Shown: positions 42,089 through 51,315, counted from the stretch's first letter. The stretch is DNA of 64,000 nt from an uncultured Prevotellaceae bacterium (GCA_937900485.1 CALCEL010000109.1:1-64000); one strand, 5' to 3'. Notes: generated by a model not told the origin, from the sequence alone. Numbers and translations: made by a program.

Positions 42089-44311
42089 ATGGATGAAGAG
42101 AAAATGATAGAAGAGGCTTTCAACACTCTTGTTGAAAGTTACCTTGCGACTAAACATCGGAAAAAGGTCGAGAAGATTACCAAGGCGTTCAATTTCGCCA
42201 GACATGCTCATCAGGGAGTACGACGTCTGTCGGGTGAGCCTTACATAATGCATCCTTTGTCTGTGGCTCAAATTGTATGCACTGAGATAGGACTTGGCTC
42301 TACATCTATATGCGCGGCTTTGCTGCACGATGTGGTGGAGGACACAGACTATACGGTGGAGGATATAAAAAATATGTTCGGCGATAAGATCGCTCAGATT
42401 GTCGACGGACTGACAAAAATTTCCGGTGGTATCTTTGGTGACCACGCTTCTGCGCAAGCGGAGAACTTCAAGAAGCTTCTGCTTACGATGAGTGAGGATA
42501 TACGTGTCATACTTATCAAGATCGCCGACCGTCTCCATAACATGAGAACGCTGGGCTCGCAGCCGTACAACAAACAGTATAAGATTGCTGGCGAGACATT
42601 ATATATCTATGCCCCTCTGGCGCATCGACTTGGACTGAACAGCATTAAGACGGAGCTTGAGGACCTCAGTTTCCGCTATGAGCACCCTGAGGAGTACGCA
42701 CAGATTGAGTATAAGCTGGCTGCTACTAAGGCTGAGCGTGATACCGTGTTTGATGAGTTCATCGCTCCAATACGTCAGACTCTCGACTCGCTTGGTGTGA
42801 AGTATGTCATAAAGCAGCGAATAAAGTCTCCATATTCAATATGGAACAAGATGCAGAACAAGCATGTCACGTTCGAGGAGATATATGATATCCTTGCGGT
42901 GCGAATAATCTTCGAACCGACCGACATGTCACGAGAGTTGAACGAGTGCTTCAATATTTATGTGGGCATTTCCAAGATATATAAGTCACATCCTGACAGA
43001 CTGAGAGATTGGGTTTCACACCCTAAAGCCAACGGATATCAGGCTCTGCACGTCACGTTGATGTCGAACAAAGGCGAGTGGATTGAGGTGCAGATACGCT
43101 CAACGCGCATGGATGAGATTGCCGAGAAGGGATTTGCCGCTCACTGGAAATACAAGGAGGGTGAGCAAAATGAGGATGATGCGGAGAATGAGCTTGAGAA
43201 GTGGCTGACCACCATTAAGGAAATCCTTGATGATCCTCAGCCAGACGCCATGGACTTCCTTGACACAATCAAACTGAACCTTTACGCTTCCGAGATTTTT
43301 GTCTTCACCCCTAAGGGCGATTTACGTACTATGCCGGCAGGTGCCACAGTGCTGGACTTCGCATTCTCTATCCACACTTTCGTCGGAAGCCACTGTATCG
43401 GCGCTAAGGTCAATCATAAACTCGAGCCTATAACATATAAGTTGCAGAGCGGAGATCAAATTGAGGTGCTCACGTCAAAGACTCAACATGTCACTCGTGA
43501 GTGGCTAGACATTGTCACGACGGGTAAGGCGGCCACAAAGATACTTGCCACATTACGAAAGGACGAGAGGGAGGCGAGACGTAAGGGCGAGTCGATGCTT
43601 GACGAGTTCCTGCGTGCAAAGGGACTCACCAATGACTCAGCCACTGTCGACCTGTTGTGTGAGCTGCATGAGGTACAGAAGCCGGAGGCTCTGTTTGCTG
43701 CGATAGCACAGGGGCAGATTGTGCTTGGTCAGGAGGATGTCAATAAGATACAGAACAAGAACAGCGCGTCGGCCGCAAGCTGGATGCGACTGTTCGCCTT
43801 TGGTAAGAAGAAGCCGGTGAGAAAGATTGACGACACGCCTGATGAGGAGGTGCCGGCTATTGACAAGACCAAGATTCTTCAGTTGTCTGACACCAACCGC
43901 TCAAAATACACCTTGTGTGATTGCTGTAAACCGATACCTGGCGACTCCGTCATGGGTTATGTCGGTGATAAGAATCATGTGTACATCCATAAGTTCCAGT
44001 GTAAGACGGCGCAGCGTATTAAGGCTAACAGAGGTAATCACATCATAGCTGCGAAGTGGGACATCGGCAACTCTATGCAGTTCGAGGCCACCATCGCCTT
44101 GCGAGGCATTGACAAGCCGGGTACTCTTAACCAGATCACTGAAGTCATCTCAAGCTCCTTGAATATTAACATAAGTAAACTGGAGATCAGCTGCTCAGAC
44201 GGCATATTCGAGAGTACCATCAGGTTGCTTGTCCATGACACAGATGAACTGAAGGAGGTGATGAACTCCCTGAAGAAGATACCGACGGTGAAGGAGATTG
44301 CTCGTGTGTAA
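42089..44311 (+). CDS. Bifunctional (p)ppGpp synthetase/hydrolase (RSH)
   Basis: RSH enzymes make and break the alarmone (p)ppGpp. The 740-residue protein has the full layout: HD hydrolase with LLHDVVEDT (His80-Asp81) and KIADRLHNMRTL, synthetase with SPYSIWNKM, DILAVRIIF (Asp267) and WIEVQIRS (Glu333), then a TGS domain (DLRTMPAGATVLDFAFSIHT), a Cys cluster (LCDCCKPIPG) and a C-terminal ACT domain (LRGIDKPGTLNQITEVISSS). Both catalytic sites look intact. It ends the parA operon, 40 bp after the transglycosylase, and has a terminator at 44351. A second RSH lies at 55481. Confidence 0.95.
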   Translation: MDEEKMIEEAFNTLVESYLATKHRKKVEKITKAFNFARHAHQGVRRLSGEPYIMHPLSVAQIVCTEIGLGSTSICAALLHDVVEDTDYTVEDIKNMFGDKIAQIVDGLTKISGGIFGDHASAQAENFKKLLLTMSEDIRVILIKIADRLHNMRTLGSQPYNKQYKIAGETLYIYAPLAHRLGLNSIKTELEDLSFRYEHPEEYAQIEYKLAATKAERDTVFDEFIAPIRQTLDSLGVKYVIKQRIKSPYSIWNKMQNKHVTFEEIYDILAVRIIFEPTDMSRELNECFNIYVGISKIYKSHPDRLRDWVSHPKANGYQALHVTLMSNKGEWIEVQIRSTRMDEIAEKGFAAHWKYKEGEQNEDDAENELEKWLTTIKEILDDPQPDAMDFLDTIKLNLYASEIFVFTPKGDLRTMPAGATVLDFAFSIHTFVGSHCIGAKVNHKLEPITYKLQSGDQIEVLTSKTQHVTREWLDIVTTGKAATKILATLRKDEREARRKGESMLDEFLRAKGLTNDSATVDLLCELHEVQKPEALFAAIAQGQIVLGQEDVNKIQNKNSASAASWMRLFAFGKKKPVRKIDDTPDEEVPAIDKTKILQLSDTNRSKYTLCDCCKPIPGDSVMGYVGDKNHVYIHKFQCKTAQRIKANRGNHIIAAKWDIGNSMQFEATIALRGIDKPGTLNQITEVISSSLNINISKLEISCSDGIFESTIRLLVHDTDELKEVMNSLKKIPTVKEIARV

Positions 44312-44350
44312 ATGCTTATAGTGACCATCCGCTAAACATAATATCAGTTA

Positions 44351-44387
44351 TCCCGGCTCTAAGCAAATAAAGAGTTGGGATTTTTTT
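44351..44387 (+). terminator. Intrinsic terminator of the parA-RSH operon
   Basis: TCCCGGCTCT (44351-44360) pairs with AGAGTTGGGA (44371-44380), with two G-U pairs in the stem, followed by seven T. Confidence 0.85.
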
Positions 44388-44469
44388 GTGTATACACGCA
44401 TACGGAATCGTTCTCGTCAGTATCCGAAGCGTCGCTGCGAAATGGGACATTATGGATGATGACGGACGC

Positions 44470-44768
44470 TCAGAATTTCCTTACCATTTCGCACATTTTT
44501 CATTGTCCGATATTCCACTTTTTTCGTTGACACGTGACAATGAAAAAATGACTTCTGAAATTTTCCCGTGTCTTATTCTCCGGATGAAAATCTTAGGTTA
44601 GGACGTTGAAAAGTTCAGGTTAGGAATTTAAAATTCTCAGACCTGTATATAGGCTACAACCTAACCTAAGAATTTCAAAAAAGACACCTAAGATTTTAAA
44701 ATGCTTTGTGTTAAGATTATCAGCAGGTTAACCTGAAAATGGCAAAAAATAGGCATTGGAAATTTCGT
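44470..44768 (+). repeat. Dispersed ~298-bp intergenic element, copy 3
   Basis: Bounded by CAGAATTTCC (44471) and GGAAATTTCG (44758-44767). Internal arms TCTTAGGTTAGG (44591-44602) and CCTAACCTAAGA (44660-44671) are perfectly complementary over 12 bp, and the same left arm AAAATCTTAGG can also pair perfectly with CCTAAGATTTT (44687-44697). This copy has the best-kept stems. A 5' hairpin, TTTTTTCGTTG with CAATGAAAAAA around CACGTG (44519-44548), is also seen. Confidence 0.87.
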
Positions 44769-45036
44769 AATGAGCCGGATTGTCCATTATTCCACATATT
44801 GCGGCATACTCTCATTATTGCTAAACCTCAACAGAACAGCATACTCATCATCATCTGTTAGACATCTTTTTCTGAGGATGTCCAGTATGAATGTATTATC
44901 TGGATGGTAAGGGATAGGCTAGTGAATAGAAGGAAATACTCGAAAACACAAGCAGGTTCTTGGACACTTATTTTATTGTTTTATATCCGTCTAACCTGTT
45001 CTTGATGTGTCGGTCATGTGACAAACTTTTGAACGC

Positions 45037-45072
45037 AAAAAATCTCACGGCAAATGTGCCGTGAGATTTTTT
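45037..45072 (-). terminator. Terminator of tRNA-Gly
   Basis: On the minus strand, ATCTCACGGCA and TGCCGTGAGAT pair around a 4-nt loop and are followed by a T-run; the flanking A and T runs (AAAAAA, TTTTTT) make the hairpin work in either direction. It begins 2 bp after the tRNA 3' end. Confidence 0.88.
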
Positions 45073-45073
45073 G

Positions 45074-45146
45074 AGCGGTAGACGGGACTCGAACCCGCGA
45101 CCCTCGGCTTGGGAAGCCAATGCTCTACCAACTGAGCCACTACCGC
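45074..45146 (-). tRNA. tRNA-Gly (anticodon CCC)
   Basis: The minus strand folds as a cloverleaf: acceptor GCGGTAG with CTACCGC, D stem GCTC/GAGC, anticodon stem TTGGC/GCCGA with loop TTCCCAA (anticodon CCC), and T loop TTCGAGT closed by GCGGG/CCCGT. The discriminator is U, as usual for glycine tRNA. CCA is not encoded. A terminator follows directly. Confidence 0.97.
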
Positions 45147-45255
45147 CTTTTATACTGCAAATGTACGTTTTTATTTTTTAATATATTCTCTTTGCCATGA
45201 AAAAATTGTCTGTGGAATGCAATATAAGGTTCTGTTTTTTGCGGTAAGCCATCTG

Positions 45256-46311
45256 TCATCTTAAGTTCAGTTCAGAGAACTGTGTCTTACCTTTGACATA
45301 ATACTGCCACACGATGGAGATGTTGTAGCGCTCATTCACATGTCCTGTCTTTCTTCTTGTGAGAAGGTCCTTGCGAATAGGACGGTAGGTCTTCTTCATC
45401 TTACGGAAAGAACGATAAGCGGAGACAACGGCCTTAGTGTTTCTCGGCTCGCCTTTCAGTAGGAATTGTGCAGCTGCCACGAAGTCGAGAAGCATACGTG
45501 TCCTCATAACTTTATGCAGCTCGTCCTGAGGCAGGTTCTTATAGAGCATCAGAAGATTATTCCTGAAATTCAGGAATGTCTTCCTTGGATTGGAGTGGCT
45601 GAGCGTGGCGCCTCCAAGATGGAAAGCTGTGCTTTGAGGTATGCACACTATGTTCCTTCCCATAGTGCGAAGTCTCCAGCATAAGTCAATCTCTTCCATG
45701 TGTGCGAAGAAGCGCGGGTCCAGACCACCACTCATGCGCCAGTCTGAGGCTCTCACGCAGAGTGCGGCTCCTGTGGCCCATAGGATATTTGTCACGTCAT
45801 CGTACTGTCCCTTGTCGTTCTCAACACTGCCGAAAATCCTTCCGCGGCAGAAGGGATAACCGTACTGGTCAAGGAATCCCCCGCACGCTCCGGCGTATTC
45901 AAACGCATCGTGTTGTGGTTCGTGATGTGACTCTTGTCTCTCAAGAATCTTAAGGTCGAGTAACTTCGGTTGGCACGCCGCACACTCAGGATGCTCGTCC
46001 ATGTAGTCGGTGAGAATCTTATCCCAGTGTTTTTGTGTCAGTCGCACGTCCGAGTTGAGCAGTATATAGTAGTCGAACTCGCTGAGTTGACCGAGTGACC
46101 GGTTGTAGCCCTCCGCAAACCCGTAATTCTCGCTCATGTGAATGACGCGCACGTCGGGGAACTCCTTCTGTAACATCTGCACGGAGTCGTCGGTTGAGGC
46201 ATTGTCCGCCACTATGACATCACCGTAGCTGTTTGATATGACAGAAGGCAGATACTTACGCATAATGTCTGCCCCGTTCCAGTTGAGTATTACTATTGCT
46301 GTCTTACACAT
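45256..46311 (-). CDS. Glycosyltransferase family 2
   Basis: The 351-residue protein is a GT2 enzyme of the rhamnosyltransferase-like type. It starts MCKTAIVILNWNGADIMRKY, has VIVADNASTDDSVQML, then DYYILLNSDVRLTQKHWD with the DxD-like NSDV metal site, and further on ATGAALCVRASDWRMSGGLD and HMEEIDLCWRLRTMGRNI, the ED-type acceptor motif. It has no signal peptide and a basic C-terminal tail. It overlaps the end of mtaB by 19 bp on the same strand, so the two are cotranscribed. The link to mtaB is probably only positional. Confidence 0.9.
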   Translation of the reverse strand: MCKTAIVILNWNGADIMRKYLPSVISNSYGDVIVADNASTDDSVQMLQKEFPDVRVIHMSENYGFAEGYNRSLGQLSEFDYYILLNSDVRLTQKHWDKILTDYMDEHPECAACQPKLLDLKILERQESHHEPQHDAFEYAGACGGFLDQYGYPFCRGRIFGSVENDKGQYDDVTNILWATGAALCVRASDWRMSGGLDPRFFAHMEEIDLCWRLRTMGRNIVCIPQSTAFHLGGATLSHSNPRKTFLNFRNNLLMLYKNLPQDELHKVMRTRMLLDFVAAAQFLLKGEPRNTKAVVSAYRSFRKMKKTYRPIRKDLLTRRKTGHVNERYNISIVWQYYVKGKTQFSELNLR

Positions 46312-47630
46312 AGAGCGTCGTTGTTTTTGTTGAATCCGTCCAATGTGACGGTTATTATCTTATTGTCAAGCTCAGGTGTGTTCTGTATCTCCACCTTCAC
46401 GTAGTTGTCTGTGAATCCGTGCATGAGCTTCTTGCCGGAGGCGTGCTCAAAAAGCACTTTTCGCTCAGTGCCGATCTGTGACGCATAGAAGTCGTGTAGC
46501 TTTTTCTCGGAGAGAGCGAGAAGCCTCTGGCTACGCTCGTGTTTGTCCTGCTGTGACACCACATATGGTATCTCGAGAGCTTTGGTGTTAGGACGTTCGG
46601 AGTAGGAGAACACGTGTAGCTGTGTTATGTCGAGAGACTCGATGAATCGGAAAGTCTCCTCAAAGTATTCAGGTGTTTCGCCTCGTGTGCCGACAATGAC
46701 GTCGACACCGATGAAACAGTGAGGTATCAACCTTTTTATCAGCTCTATCTTATGACGAAACAGTTGGGTGTCATATTTCCTGCGCATGAGTCTCAGTACG
46801 CTGTCGGAACCGGACTGGAGGGGAATATGAAAATGTGGCATGAATCTTTTGGATGTGGCACAGTATTCTATTATCTCGTCTGTGAGTAGGTTGGGCTCGA
46901 TGCTTGAGATTCTGTAACGCTCTATTCCCTCTACCTGATCGAGAGCTTTTACTAAGTCGAAGAACGACTCACCTGTTGTACGTCCGAAGTCGCCTATGTT
47001 GACTCCCGTGATGACAATTTCTTTTCCGCCTTCCGCCGCCACCTGCTCAGCTTGCTTGACCAGGGAGCTGATGCTTCCGTTGCGTGACAGTCCTCTAGCT
47101 ATAGGTATGGTGCAGTATGTGCAGTAGTAGTTACATCCATCTTGTACCTTAAGGAAATACCTCGTTCTGTCTCCTCTCGAACATGACGGTGCGAAAGTCT
47201 TTATATCTTTGACGCTGGAGTGGAGTGTGTTATTACTCAGTCCTTCCTCGTTCCTGTCCTTGTTTGTCATTCCCTCCATTATGTGCTGCACTATCGCAGC
47301 TTTCTCCTCCGCTCCCACCACTAAGTCGCCAGCTGTGGACTTAATGATTTCTTGTGGTTTAAGCTGTGCGTAGCATCCTGTCACGACCACGAACGCTCCG
47401 GGATTCTGTCTCGCCAGTCTGTTGATGGCTTGTCGGCATTTATGGTCGGCCACCTCAGTCACGGAGCATGTGTTGACAATGCAGATGTCGGCCGGTTCGT
47501 CCTTCTCTGCTTTGGTAACTCCGTATCGAGCAAGCTCTTTTGCCACGCTCGAAGTCTCGGCGAAGTTCAACTTGCAGCCGAGTGTGAAATAAGCGGCTTT
47601 CTTACCTTGTAATATACTTGAGTCAATCAT
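46293..47630 (-). CDS. mtaB: tRNA threonylcarbamoyladenosine methylthiotransferase MtaB
   Basis: MtaB adds a methylthio group to t6A37 in tRNAs reading ANN codons. The 445-residue product has the N-terminal UPF0004 domain with TLGCKLN, VNTCSVTEVAD and VTGCYAQLKP (three Cys for the auxiliary cluster), a radical-SAM domain with GCNYYCTYCTIP (CxxxCxxC), and a C-terminal TRAM-like part (ERKVLFEHASGKKLMHGFTD, NYVKVEI). The GCKLN start and CSVTEVADHK pattern fit MtaB better than MiaB or RimO. A promoter with TAACTTCG lies just upstream. Confidence 0.93.
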   Translation of the reverse strand: MIDSSILQGKKAAYFTLGCKLNFAETSSVAKELARYGVTKAEKDEPADICIVNTCSVTEVADHKCRQAINRLARQNPGAFVVVTGCYAQLKPQEIIKSTAGDLVVGAEEKAAIVQHIMEGMTNKDRNEEGLSNNTLHSSVKDIKTFAPSCSRGDRTRYFLKVQDGCNYYCTYCTIPIARGLSRNGSISSLVKQAEQVAAEGGKEIVITGVNIGDFGRTTGESFFDLVKALDQVEGIERYRISSIEPNLLTDEIIEYCATSKRFMPHFHIPLQSGSDSVLRLMRRKYDTQLFRHKIELIKRLIPHCFIGVDVIVGTRGETPEYFEETFRFIESLDITQLHVFSYSERPNTKALEIPYVVSQQDKHERSQRLLALSEKKLHDFYASQIGTERKVLFEHASGKKLMHGFTDNYVKVEIQNTPELDNKIITVTLDGFNKNNDALCVRQQ

Positions 47631-47647
47631 CTGTTTCTATTTTGTCG

Positions 47648-47655
47648 CGAAGTTA
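47648..47655 (-). promoter_or_regulatory. -7 box of mtaB
   Basis: TAACTTCG on the minus strand is a one-base variant of TAnnTTTG, about 20 nt before the mtaB ATG. The same variant appears at 55360-55353 before another minus-strand gene. Confidence 0.45.
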
Positions 47656-47826
47656 AAGACTTTTCGTAAGAAAAAGAGATGTCAAGATGTGAAATAATCT
47701 TCAGACGTTGATGTTTGGGTTGATTGAGTGGAAGGAAGTGTCAAAAATAATTACAAAAAAACAGATAATGGACGTAAGACTTGTAAAAAAGTAAAATATG
47801 GTATTTAAAGACTTTTCTTTTCTTGT

Positions 47827-47834
47827 TATCTTCG
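47827..47834 (+). promoter_or_regulatory. -7 box of the two-component/ABC exporter operon
   Basis: TATCTTCG is a variant TAnnTTTG box, about 30 nt before the ATG at 47865. It lies past an upstream in-frame ATG at 47823, which supports the later start. Confidence 0.5.
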
Positions 47835-47864
47835 TCATGTGAAACACTTGGAAATGGTTTTGAC

Positions 47865-48389
47865 ATGGGAACAATTTTAGTTATAGATGACAGAAAAGAT
47901 ATATTAACCACGTTGGAGTACGTCTTGGAGGAGGACTTTGAAAGAATTATCACCAAGCAGTCTCCGGAGTCGGCGATGAAAGTGCTGGATGAGGAGAGCG
48001 TTGACGTGGTGCTGCTTGATATGAACTTCCATCTCGGAGTTAATAACGGGGCTGAGGGATTCTTCTGGCTCGAGCAGATCAAGAAAAAACGTAAGAATGT
48101 GCCTGTGGTCTTATTCACTGCCTATGGCGATATTGACACGGCCGTCAAGGGACTCAAGAACGGAGCGTCAGACTTTGTGACTAAGCCGTGGGATAATGAT
48201 GACCTGAGAGCTAAGCTGAAGAATGTGATGGAACAGTCGAGAAAGCAGATGAGAACATTGGATGAGGTGGAGAACGAGCATATTCAAATGACCCTTGAGA
48301 AATGCAAAGGTAACCTGAGCATGGCGTCCGGCATCCTTGGCATTACGAGACAAACCCTTTACAATAAAATCAAATCCAAGAGTAAATGA
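47865..48389 (+). CDS. Response regulator, receiver plus Fis-type helix-turn-helix
   Basis: The 174-residue product has a receiver domain (residues 1-115): ILVIDDRKDILTTLEYVLEE, the phosphoacceptor Asp52 in VVLLDMNF, VVLFTAYG and the Lys in FVTKPWD. A Fis/HTH_8 domain ends the protein (LEKCKGNLSMASGILGITRQ, TLYNKIKSK). The AAA+ sigma-54 activation domain that separates these two parts in NtrC proteins is absent, so it has the RegA/PrrA-type layout and presumably works without sigma-54. The ATG at 47865 is preferred to 47823, which precedes the promoter. It overlaps the kinase gene by 4 bp. Confidence 0.9.
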   Translation: MGTILVIDDRKDILTTLEYVLEEDFERIITKQSPESAMKVLDEESVDVVLLDMNFHLGVNNGAEGFFWLEQIKKKRKNVPVVLFTAYGDIDTAVKGLKNGASDFVTKPWDNDDLRAKLKNVMEQSRKQMRTLDEVENEHIQMTLEKCKGNLSMASGILGITRQTLYNKIKSKSK

Positions 48390-49309
48390 ATATATATGTG
48401 GTTTTGGCGTGTGTGTCCGTCCTCGTCTTATTCTTGTTCCTCAGTTGGAGAAGAGTCAGAAAGGTGAGAAAGATGTGTGAATCTCTCAAAGAGGCATTGG
48501 ACAACCATGACTATAGCTTCAGACTCTCGACAAGAGATTATAGCGGAGCAAACGCAGTCCTGATTTCTGCTATCAATGAGATGATGGAACGTATCTCGGT
48601 AGAGAGACAGAATATGGAGGTGCGTTCCTGGGAAAAACTGACACGCATCCTGACTCATGAGATTATGAATTCAATAACGCCCATAACGGCGCTCAGCAGC
48701 ACGTTCATGCAGAGGAAGGATGTGAGAGAGTCGGATATATATAAAGGTATAAAGGCTATACATGACACTTCGGCGGGTTTACTCGATTTTGTCGACGGAT
48801 ACAGGAAATTCACTGCACTCCAGAAGCCCCACCCCGACTACTTCTCCATACGTGACATGTTGATGGACGTGCAGGAGCTGGGGCTGGTGCCGGACGATGT
48901 GGTTCTATACACTAAATTTGACTGTGACAACGAGATGATATACGCGGACAGGAACCTCATACGTCAGGTTGTCATAAATATTGTCAAGAACGCTGTCGAG
49001 AGTTTCTCGAGGATATCCGATCATCCCGTGGCTAAGCGAAGAGAAAAACTTATTCAGATATTCGCATATCAGTATGTGGGGACGGCGATGAGGATATCAA
49101 TATCAAATAATGGAGCCATGATACCTGAGGACGTGGCGTCTGATATCTTCGTTCCTTTCTTCACCACAAAGAATAACGGGTCGGGCATAGGACTGTCATT
49201 ATGCAGACAGATTATGCTTCTGTCTGGCGGCTCCATCACATTGTTGCCGCCTGGTACTAATGGATGGCCGACAACCTTTCTGCTCGAGTTTGTAAATGAG
49301 AAAAAATAA
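48386..49309 (+). CDS. Membrane sensor histidine kinase
   Basis: The 307-residue kinase has one N-terminal membrane helix (residues 2-20), almost no periplasmic part, then a HAMP-like/coil stretch, an H box LTRILTHEIMNSITPI (His91), an N box (RQVVINIVKNAVESF) and a G box NNGSGIGLSLC. With no large outside domain it probably senses a signal in or near the membrane. It partners the overlapping response regulator gene. The ABC exporter genes follow with a 15-36 bp gap, so the system likely controls, or is autoregulated with, the exporter. Confidence 0.92.
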   Translation: MNIYVVLACVSVLVLFLFLSWRRVRKVRKMCESLKEALDNHDYSFRLSTRDYSGANAVLISAINEMMERISVERQNMEVRSWEKLTRILTHEIMNSITPITALSSTFMQRKDVRESDIYKGIKAIHDTSAGLLDFVDGYRKFTALQKPHPDYFSIRDMLMDVQELGLVPDDVVLYTKFDCDNEMIYADRNLIRQVVINIVKNAVESFSRISDHPVAKRREKLIQIFAYQYVGTAMRISISNNGAMIPEDVASDIFVPFFTTKNNGSGIGLSLCRQIMLLSGGSITLLPPGTNGWPTTFLLEFVNEKK

Positions 49310-49324
49310 CTTATTCATATCAGC

Positions 49325-50038
49325 GTGATTCGCAATGATTATATGATACATTTAAGAAATATACACAAGACCTATGACAACGGCACGCCTTTACATGTGC
49401 TTAAAGGTATAGACTTGGAAATCCGTGAGGGTGAGTATGTCGCAATCATGGGAGCGTCTGGCTCGGGAAAGTCCACCTTGTTAAATATACTCGGCATACT
49501 GGATAATTACGATGAGGGTGAGTATGTCTTGGCTGATACTCTTATACGTAACCTCAGTGAGACGAAGGCGGCGGACTATCGCAACAGGATGATCGGATTC
49601 ATCTTCCAGTCGTTTAACCTCATCTCCTACAAGAATGCGATGGAGAATGTGGCGCTGCCGTTGTTCTACCAGGGCGTCGGCAGAAGTAAACGCAACGCAA
49701 TGGCATTGGAATATCTGGACATGGTGGGACTGAGAGAGTGGGCCGACCATTATCCTAATGAGTTGTCAGGAGGACAGAAGCAGAGGGTGGCTATTGCAAG
49801 GGCGTTGATCACTAAGCCTAAGATTATACTTGCTGATGAGCCGACGGGTGCGCTCGACAGCAAGACTACAATCGAGGTTCTCGACCTCTTGCAAGAACTC
49901 CACAGAAACGGAATGACAATCATCGTCGTCACTCACGAGCTGGACGTGGCAAGAAGAGCCGACCGCATCATAAATATCATTGACGGCCAGGTGGTTAGTG
50001 ACAAGACGGAATATCAGGAACACGGTAAGACAAAGTAA
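49325..50038 (+). CDS. ABC transporter ATPase, MacB/LolD type
   Basis: The 237-residue ATPase has Walker A GASGSGKST, the signature LSGGQKQRVAIARAL, Walker B IILADEPTGALD and the switch His in VVTHELDVARRADRI. ATPases of this group pair with FtsX/MacB-type permeases in mechanotransmission exporters. A later ATG at 49346 (MIHLRNIHKTYDN) may be the true start. Two permease genes follow on the same strand, starting 6 bp after its stop. Confidence 0.94.
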   Translation: MIRNDYMIHLRNIHKTYDNGTPLHVLKGIDLEIREGEYVAIMGASGSGKSTLLNILGILDNYDEGEYVLADTLIRNLSETKAADYRNRMIGFIFQSFNLISYKNAMENVALPLFYQGVGRSKRNAMALEYLDMVGLREWADHYPNELSGGQKQRVAIARALITKPKIILADEPTGALDSKTTIEVLDLLQELHRNGMTIIVVTHELDVARRADRIINIIDGQVVSDKTEYQEHGKTK

Positions 50039-50044
50039 ATCGAT

Positions 50045-51304
50045 ATGTTGATGCTTGATACTTTTCTGGAGGTTTATAAATCACTGATGCGTAATAAGAT
50101 GCGCTCGTTGGCCACAGGCTTCGCCGTCTCGAGTGGCTTGTTTCTCGTCATCGTGTTACAGGGAGCGTCTAACGGTCTTATCCATTCTTTCGAGTACAAC
50201 TTGGGCAATCTTCCTTATGATGCGGTAAACATTTATGGAGGACAAACGACGATACCTTTCGAGGGAATAAAGGATGGAAGATATATAAGACTGGATGAGC
50301 GTGATGTGAATATGACACGGCGAAATTTCAGTCATATCATCAATGATGTCTTGCCTGTGGTCAGACGTGACGGCGCTAAAGTGTCCTTCAGAGGCAAGTA
50401 TTGTGACTCTTCTATAAAAGGTGTATATCCGCAGTACTCGAAGGCTCAGGCGGTGAGGATGATTAAGGGACGTTTCATTAATAACGTGGATGTGAGCCAG
50501 AGCAGAAAGGTGGTGGTGATAGACGAGAAGACTGTGGAGACTTTGTTCGGTAAGTCGATAATGCCGGTTGGACAAGTAATCAATGCCGGCGGATTCAGCT
50601 ACAGGGTCATTGGCGTGTATAAGGCTGATAGCAGGTACAGAGACTCTGAGATGTACGCACCTTATTCCACTGTCAGCACGATATATGACAAAGGAAAGTT
50701 TGTCGACCAAATCACAATGCGTCTGCGTGACATGAAGTCCGAGGAGGAGATGGACTCCTTCATTGTCGACTATGTCAGAGCCAGCAGTAAGATTCACTCG
50801 TTTAGCCCTGATGATGTGAATGCCTTGTGGATATGGAATCAGGCACAGGACAATATGAAGATGAAGAAGGTGACGGGAATACTTAACACGTCCTTTTGGA
50901 TCCTTGGTTTGCTGACTATGATAAGTGGTGTGTTAGGCGTGAGTAATATCATGCTGATATCTGTGAAGGAGAGAACACGTGAGTTTGGCATACGTCGAGC
51001 GATTGGAGCGAGACCTTGGAGTATTATAAGAATGGTAATGCTTGAGAGTGTAGTCGTCACAGCATTCTTTGGCTACCTCGGAATGTTCTTTGGAATCGTG
51101 TTCTGTGAGTGGATGGATGTGGTGTATGGCAACAGGACAATGGATATGGGATTCGCGTCCACAAAATATTTCGTCAATCCTACTGTGGACTTGTCCACAT
51201 GTGTGACAGCTACTGTTATTATCATCATTGCGGGTGCCTTGGCCGGATTCTTTCCTGCCAGAAAATCAGTGGGAATAAAACCTGTTGATGCCTTGAGAGC
51301 GTAA
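50045..51304 (+). CDS. ABC transporter permease, MacB/FtsX type (first)
   Basis: The 419-residue protein has the MacB layout: an N-terminal helix (KMRSLATGFAVSSGLFLVIV), a periplasmic domain of about 220 residues (MacB_PCD) and three C-terminal helices, with VKERTREFGIRRAIGARPWS as the cytoplasmic coupling loop. A C-terminal PARKSVGIKPVDALRA is typical. It forms a heterodimer with the second permease and works with the ATPase (family knowledge). Start could also be the ATG at 50051. Eleven bp separate it from the second permease. Confidence 0.92.
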   Translation: MLMLDTFLEVYKSLMRNKMRSLATGFAVSSGLFLVIVLQGASNGLIHSFEYNLGNLPYDAVNIYGGQTTIPFEGIKDGRYIRLDERDVNMTRRNFSHIINDVLPVVRRDGAKVSFRGKYCDSSIKGVYPQYSKAQAVRMIKGRFINNVDVSQSRKVVVIDEKTVETLFGKSIMPVGQVINAGGFSYRVIGVYKADSRYRDSEMYAPYSTVSTIYDKGKFVDQITMRLRDMKSEEEMDSFIVDYVRASSKIHSFSPDDVNALWIWNQAQDNMKMKKVTGILNTSFWILGLLTMISGVLGVSNIMLISVKERTREFGIRRAIGARPWSIIRMVMLESVVVTAFFGYLGMFFGIVFCEWMDVVYGNRTMDMGFASTKYFVNPTVDLSTCVTATVIIIIAGALAGFFPARKSVGIKPVDALRA

Positions 51305-51315
51305 TATAGACTACT

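Larger units (their letters stand above)
44312..45073. other. Intergenic region between RSH gene and tRNA-Gly
   Basis: Contains the RSH terminator (44351-44387), copy 3 of the dispersed element (44470-44768) and the tRNA terminator (45037-45072). Nothing else is seen. Confidence 0.7.
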
